A stretch of DNA of 64,000 nt, taken from assembly GCA_033439265.1 (NCBI GenBank), contig JAVTVX010000002.1, forward strand, positions 13,932,174-13,996,173. Direction: 5' to 3'. The DNA is from Dillenia suffruticosa (taxonomy: Eukaryota; Streptophyta; Magnoliopsida; Dilleniales; Dilleniaceae). The translations under genes were made by a program, and so were the position numbers. This document shows, piece after piece, positions 60,161 through 64,000 of the stretch (position 1 is the first letter of the stretch; every line of letters starts with the position of its first letter). Under the pieces are notes generated by a model, which saw nothing but the letters and a program-made list of their open reading frames with translations, was not told the DNA's origin and did no database searches.

Positions 60161-61496
60161 CAACGTTTGCTAATATGCATAGAGATGAAGTTTTCCTCCT
60201 TGGTTCGACTTTCTCTCTCTCTCTTTTTTGGTGTGAACTCTATCTCTCTCTCTCTCTCTCTCTCTCCGAGTAATCTCGGCAGCAGGGTGGCAAATAGGAG
60301 CAAGCATCAATCCTACAAACTCGGCCCAACCCGATCTGCCTATAAATTCCCGCAACCTATCAGTTACCACTATTATGTAACAACAAATTCAACTCGTACT
60401 GATTTGCTTATAAATTCCAATAACCTGTCGGTTGACACAATCATGTAATTCGTGGCAGTTCAAAATTTTGCAGCTTGCCTACATTCGGTTTGACATGCCA
60501 CTATCAATGTATTTAAATATATTATTAGTTTTATTTTTCTTAATTTATAAAATGAAATTATATATAATTATATATTATGTATTTTATTATAAATTTCTCA
60601 TTTATAGTTGTTTTCTTTCTTTTTTCATGTAATTTCAAATAAATACTTTCCGGCTTTTGTTGCAATATAAACTTGAAATCTATGTTATTATTAGAGATGT
60701 GGCCTGTGGTCTGCACGTGAAAGTGGCCTATTGTCCTTCATTGAACTTCACCATGGGTTCAATCTATGAGTTTCGTCTCTAGATGGTGGCTGTTCGCCAA
60801 CTTGAGGGTTCGAATTGGCTCCGGTGGCTTCTTTTGCCCCGCTCGGTGATCTTTGCCTTCTACATTTTTCATGCATTCTTAGCCTCCTGTTGATGGAAAA
60901 GTTTGTTGCTTTGGTTATTGCCTAGTTGGGCTGTGTGGCTTGGTTGTTCTCCTTGCTTCTCCCAACCTAGGTTGAAAGAAAATATAAACGGAAAAACAAA
61001 TATGAAATGATACCAAAAAATACAGAACATGGAAACTCGATGGTAAACGTATAAATATAAAAAATATAAGTACTTTTATATAAATATATGTTATTTTATA
61101 AAAATAATATAATAACTGTATTTCATAATAAAAATTTTAAATAATCAAATATATAATTATTAATCATAAAATAATATAAATAAATAAATTATTTATTAAA
61201 TATGAAAAAATACGTAAATATAAAAAATATAAAAATACTTAATTGGCGGCGGTCGATTCGGCCCGCCCTGGCCCATAGTTCGGGGACACTATATTAGGTT
61301 GTATTTCAACGGGCTAGGCTTGGGCTCGGACTCTTGTCGGGCCCGCCTAGTGGTCATTTAATTGGTAGAAATATGAGGAGACGTCGCACGTTAACTGCAT
61401 TCTACGTGTCTCATTTTAAATCCACAACTCAACTGTTTTAACTTCCCTCCATTTTCCTCTTCGACCTCTCTCTCTCGCCCCTAGGGTTTTCCTTTT
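60161..61496. promoter_or_regulatory. Spacer and photolyase promoter region
   Basis: CT tracts (about 60208-60266) are followed by AT-rich DNA. Closer to the gene lie GGCCC-rich stretches (61260-61350) and the ACGT-core element ACGTGTC at 61404-61410. That type of site is bound by bZIP factors such as HY5, which fits the known light induction of plant CPD photolyase. The last 40 bases before the ATG are CT-rich. Binding is inferred only from the motif. Confidence 0.4.
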
Positions 61497-64000
61497 ATGT
61501 ATTTGGCAAAAACATCCTCTTCTAGGATTCGCATTTCTCAATTCAAATCAATGGCATCAGCAAGTGTTTCAACCACAGTCCAATCGGGTCGAATTAGGGT
61601 TTTAAAGGAAGGCTCACGACCGCTTGACCAAGCCCACGGCCCGGTAATCTACTGGATGTTCAGAGATCAACGGTTGAAAGACAACTGGGCTTTGATCCAC
61701 GCCGTCGATCAAGCCAACAAAGCCAAAGTCCCTGTTGCTGTTGCCTTCAATTTGTTCAATCAGTTCTTGGGTGCCAAAGCTCGTCAATTAGGGTTCATGT
61801 TAAGAGGTTTGAAACAACTTCAATACGAAATCGAGCAAAAACTTCATGTCCCTTTTTATTTATTTCAGGTACTTTATGTTAGTACTCTTTTTTAATATAG
61901 TTAACATGTTCTTATCTTTTCTAATTTTTGTTTCTAAGTTTTCGTATATATTGCTCTTATTTAATGGGGAAAATACAGCTCTTTCACCTTATTTTCGTGA
62001 ATAGTTAAGGTTATATGTGCCGAATAAATCAACTAGCGAAATACTAAATCTAATGTAGCAGGATTTTATGTGTTGAGAAATAGTAACCTCTACTACTATG
62101 AATTCTGCCAATATTTTCCGTTGTTGACCCTTTACGTAAATGCAGCATTACTTTGATTTTCCATTTCCATGAAATTGTCCATTACACGATTTAGAATTCC
62201 TGAACCTTAACTGGTAAAGTGTTGGTTCAATGTTGTGTTTTTGAGTTATTGTATTCATTGTCCATGTGGATGCTGGTTGAATAGGGAGAAGCTACAGAAA
62301 CGATTCCAAATTTTGTTGATGAATGCGGGGCGTCATTATTGGTTACTGACTTTACACCTTTAAGGCAAATTAGGAAAGCAAAGGAAGAGATTTGCAAACA
62401 AGTGAATGATTCGGTATCCGTGCATGAAGTTGATGCTCATAATGTAGTTCCTCTTTGGGTGGCATCTGAGAAATTGGAGTACAGTGCGAAGACTATACGT
62501 AGTAAGATCAATAAACTACTTCCCGAGTATTTAATTGATTTCCCAGTGCTGCAACCCCCTAATGAGAAGTGGGTTATGAAGATGCAATCTGTTAACTGGG
62601 ATAATCTCATTGAAGTTGTTTTACGGTGAGATATTTATTGATTATGTAAAGAAATCACTATTTTCAATTGTTTGGAATGAGATGTTTATATGGACTTCTT
62701 TGCTGTGATCAGTGAAGGGGCTGAAGTTCCTGAAATTGAATGGTGTGACCCAGGAGAGAAAGCTGCCATGGAAGTGTTAAAGGGAAGTAAGAATGGGTTC
62801 CTGACAACTAGAATGAAGAATTACCATACAGACCGGAATAACCCACTAAAACCTAAATCCCTCTCTGGTCTCTCTCCATATCTGCACTTTGGTCAGATAT
62901 CTGCACAGCGTTGTGCATTGGAGGCATGTAGCGTCAGGAAAAGTTATCCTCAGGTAATTGCTTTGAATCAAAGCTTTGATTTAAGTATCTGTTGAGGTGA
63001 TTTTGTATTGTAGCATTGAGAAACTATGCAAGGCTGCATATTGCTGGTGGATATTAGGATATAGCTTGCCCCGATTTCTTTTTTGGTAACCTATTTCTTT
63101 AGTCATTTTTGCATATAGCATATCTGATGTTAAATCTAAATGGCAAATATAAAGGAAGTCGATGTGTTCTTGGAGGAGTTGGTCATAAGGGGGGAACTGG
63201 CTGATAATTTTTGCTTCTACCAGCCTCATTATGATTCAATGCGTGGTGCATGGGAATGGGCACGTAAGACCTTGATGGATCATGCCTCTGATAAACGAGA
63301 ACATCTTTACACGTGAGCACAAGTGTTTTATTAGTGGCTCCAAATGCTGATTTTTCTCCTTTTCTTTTTAGTGAGTGAACTCTCAAAAATTTATTAATGA
63401 TTATTGGTTTGCAGAAGAGATCAATTGGAGAAGGGCAAAACTGCTGATCCCGTAAGCTAATGATTTTGGTCATGGGATTGATATACATACCTTGCTTTGA
63501 ACATTTGTTGCTTTATTCTCATTTGCCTTGATGAATATATGACAACCTAGTTCTACAACTTTGCATAATTCTCAGTCAATTTCCAAATTTCTTTATCATT
63601 TGCATATTTATCAATTGAGATTCTACAACTGTCAGCTATGGAATGCATCACAATTGGAAATGGTTCACTATGGGAAGATGCACGGTTTCATGCGGTAAGA
63701 TTGTTATGCCTTAAATCATTATCTCTTGATCTGCCATTATTCTGTCTGTTTATTTATGAGTTCAAAGCTTAAGATGGGTGACATTGTGTTTTTCGGGTTG
63801 GACTACGTTACAAATTATTGGTGTGTAATACTTGACCAGTTTGTCTCACTTCTTATTATAATATATGCGGGGAATATACAGATAATTATAATTTGGTATA
63901 GTTCATGGTAGACCATCTCTGCAGTAAGATCTTAGTTTTTTTACCGTTCTTTGTTGTTTGATGGTCTGAGTATATCGTTTTTATGCAGGATGTACTGGGC
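61497..64000 (+). CDS. PHR1: Class II CPD photolyase (PHR1/UVR2), 5' part; continues beyond the right edge
   Basis: Seven exons are seen: 61497-61868, 62285-62625, 62713-62953, 63155-63312, 63415-63451, 63636-63694 and 63989 onward. All are GT-AG and in frame. The enzyme uses FAD and blue/UV-A light to split cyclobutane pyrimidine dimers. Class II landmarks include [97 protein letters not shown] and [20 protein letters not shown] followed by MRMYW. The sequence is close to Arabidopsis At1g12370. Two in-frame starts exist: 61551 (MASASVS) matches the Arabidopsis start, while 61497 adds 18 residues ([18 protein letters not shown]) that look like a possible organelle presequence. The C-terminal FAD-binding part lies outside the window, and no defect is seen in the part present. 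Confidence 0.96.

Overview
The window is nuclear DNA of a flowering plant, most likely a eudicot. The evidence is AT-rich intergenic space, spliced genes with GT-AG introns, CT/GA-rich leaders, plant-specific families (PLS-class PPR, DUF7054, plant methylsterol monooxygenase 1, plant class II CPD photolyase), a plant tRNA-Lys gene and plant retroelements. I cannot name the species. I found six protein-coding host genes, one tRNA gene, one pseudogene fragment of a host gene, a young Ty1/copia element that looks whole, two decayed LINE segments, and several SINE insertions whose target-site duplications can be read directly.

Layout: 1-972 (-) is the 5' part of a DUF7054 gene (At4g22758-like) whose 3' part lies outside the window. 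4971-6710 (-) is an intronless PPR gene. 7131-7626 (+) is a broken 3' fragment of an SMO1 gene. 8.5-16.4 kb is AT-rich and holds a decayed minus-strand LINE at about 13.56-15.26 kb. 16612-20738 (+) is the intact five-exon SMO1 gene, followed by a tRNA-derived mini-SINE and tRNA-Lys(CTT) at 21650-21722. 22-28 kb is mostly empty apart from SINEs. 28347-35651 is the copia element on the minus strand. 36925-39201 (+) is a single-exon host gene domesticated from a hAT transposase. 39-53 kb has no convincing gene but holds SINEs, microsatellites, a G-box cluster at 46.3-46.7 kb and an orphan 259-bp insertion at 50833-51091. 54532-58021 (+) is a SURP/CID splicing-factor gene (CHERP-like). 59.28-60.16 kb (+) is a decayed LINE C-terminus. 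61497-64000 (+) is the 5' part of the CPD photolyase gene PHR1/UVR2, which runs off the right edge.

The genes do not form an operon or pathway, but their order is informative. From memory of Arabidopsis locus numbers, the left half corresponds to the At4g22753-At4g22760 neighbourhood (SMO1 copies, DUF7054 protein, PPR). The right half corresponds to At1g12370 (PHR1) and At1g12380 (hAT-derived protein). The window therefore appears to join two blocks that are separate in Arabidopsis, with an At4g31200-like gene between the right-hand pair.

I found no unknown multi-gene system. The most original observations are a very short tRNA-derived retroposon family (three copies with 14-15 bp target duplications), the orphan GC-rich insertion with a 15-bp direct repeat, and the G-box cluster without a visible gene.
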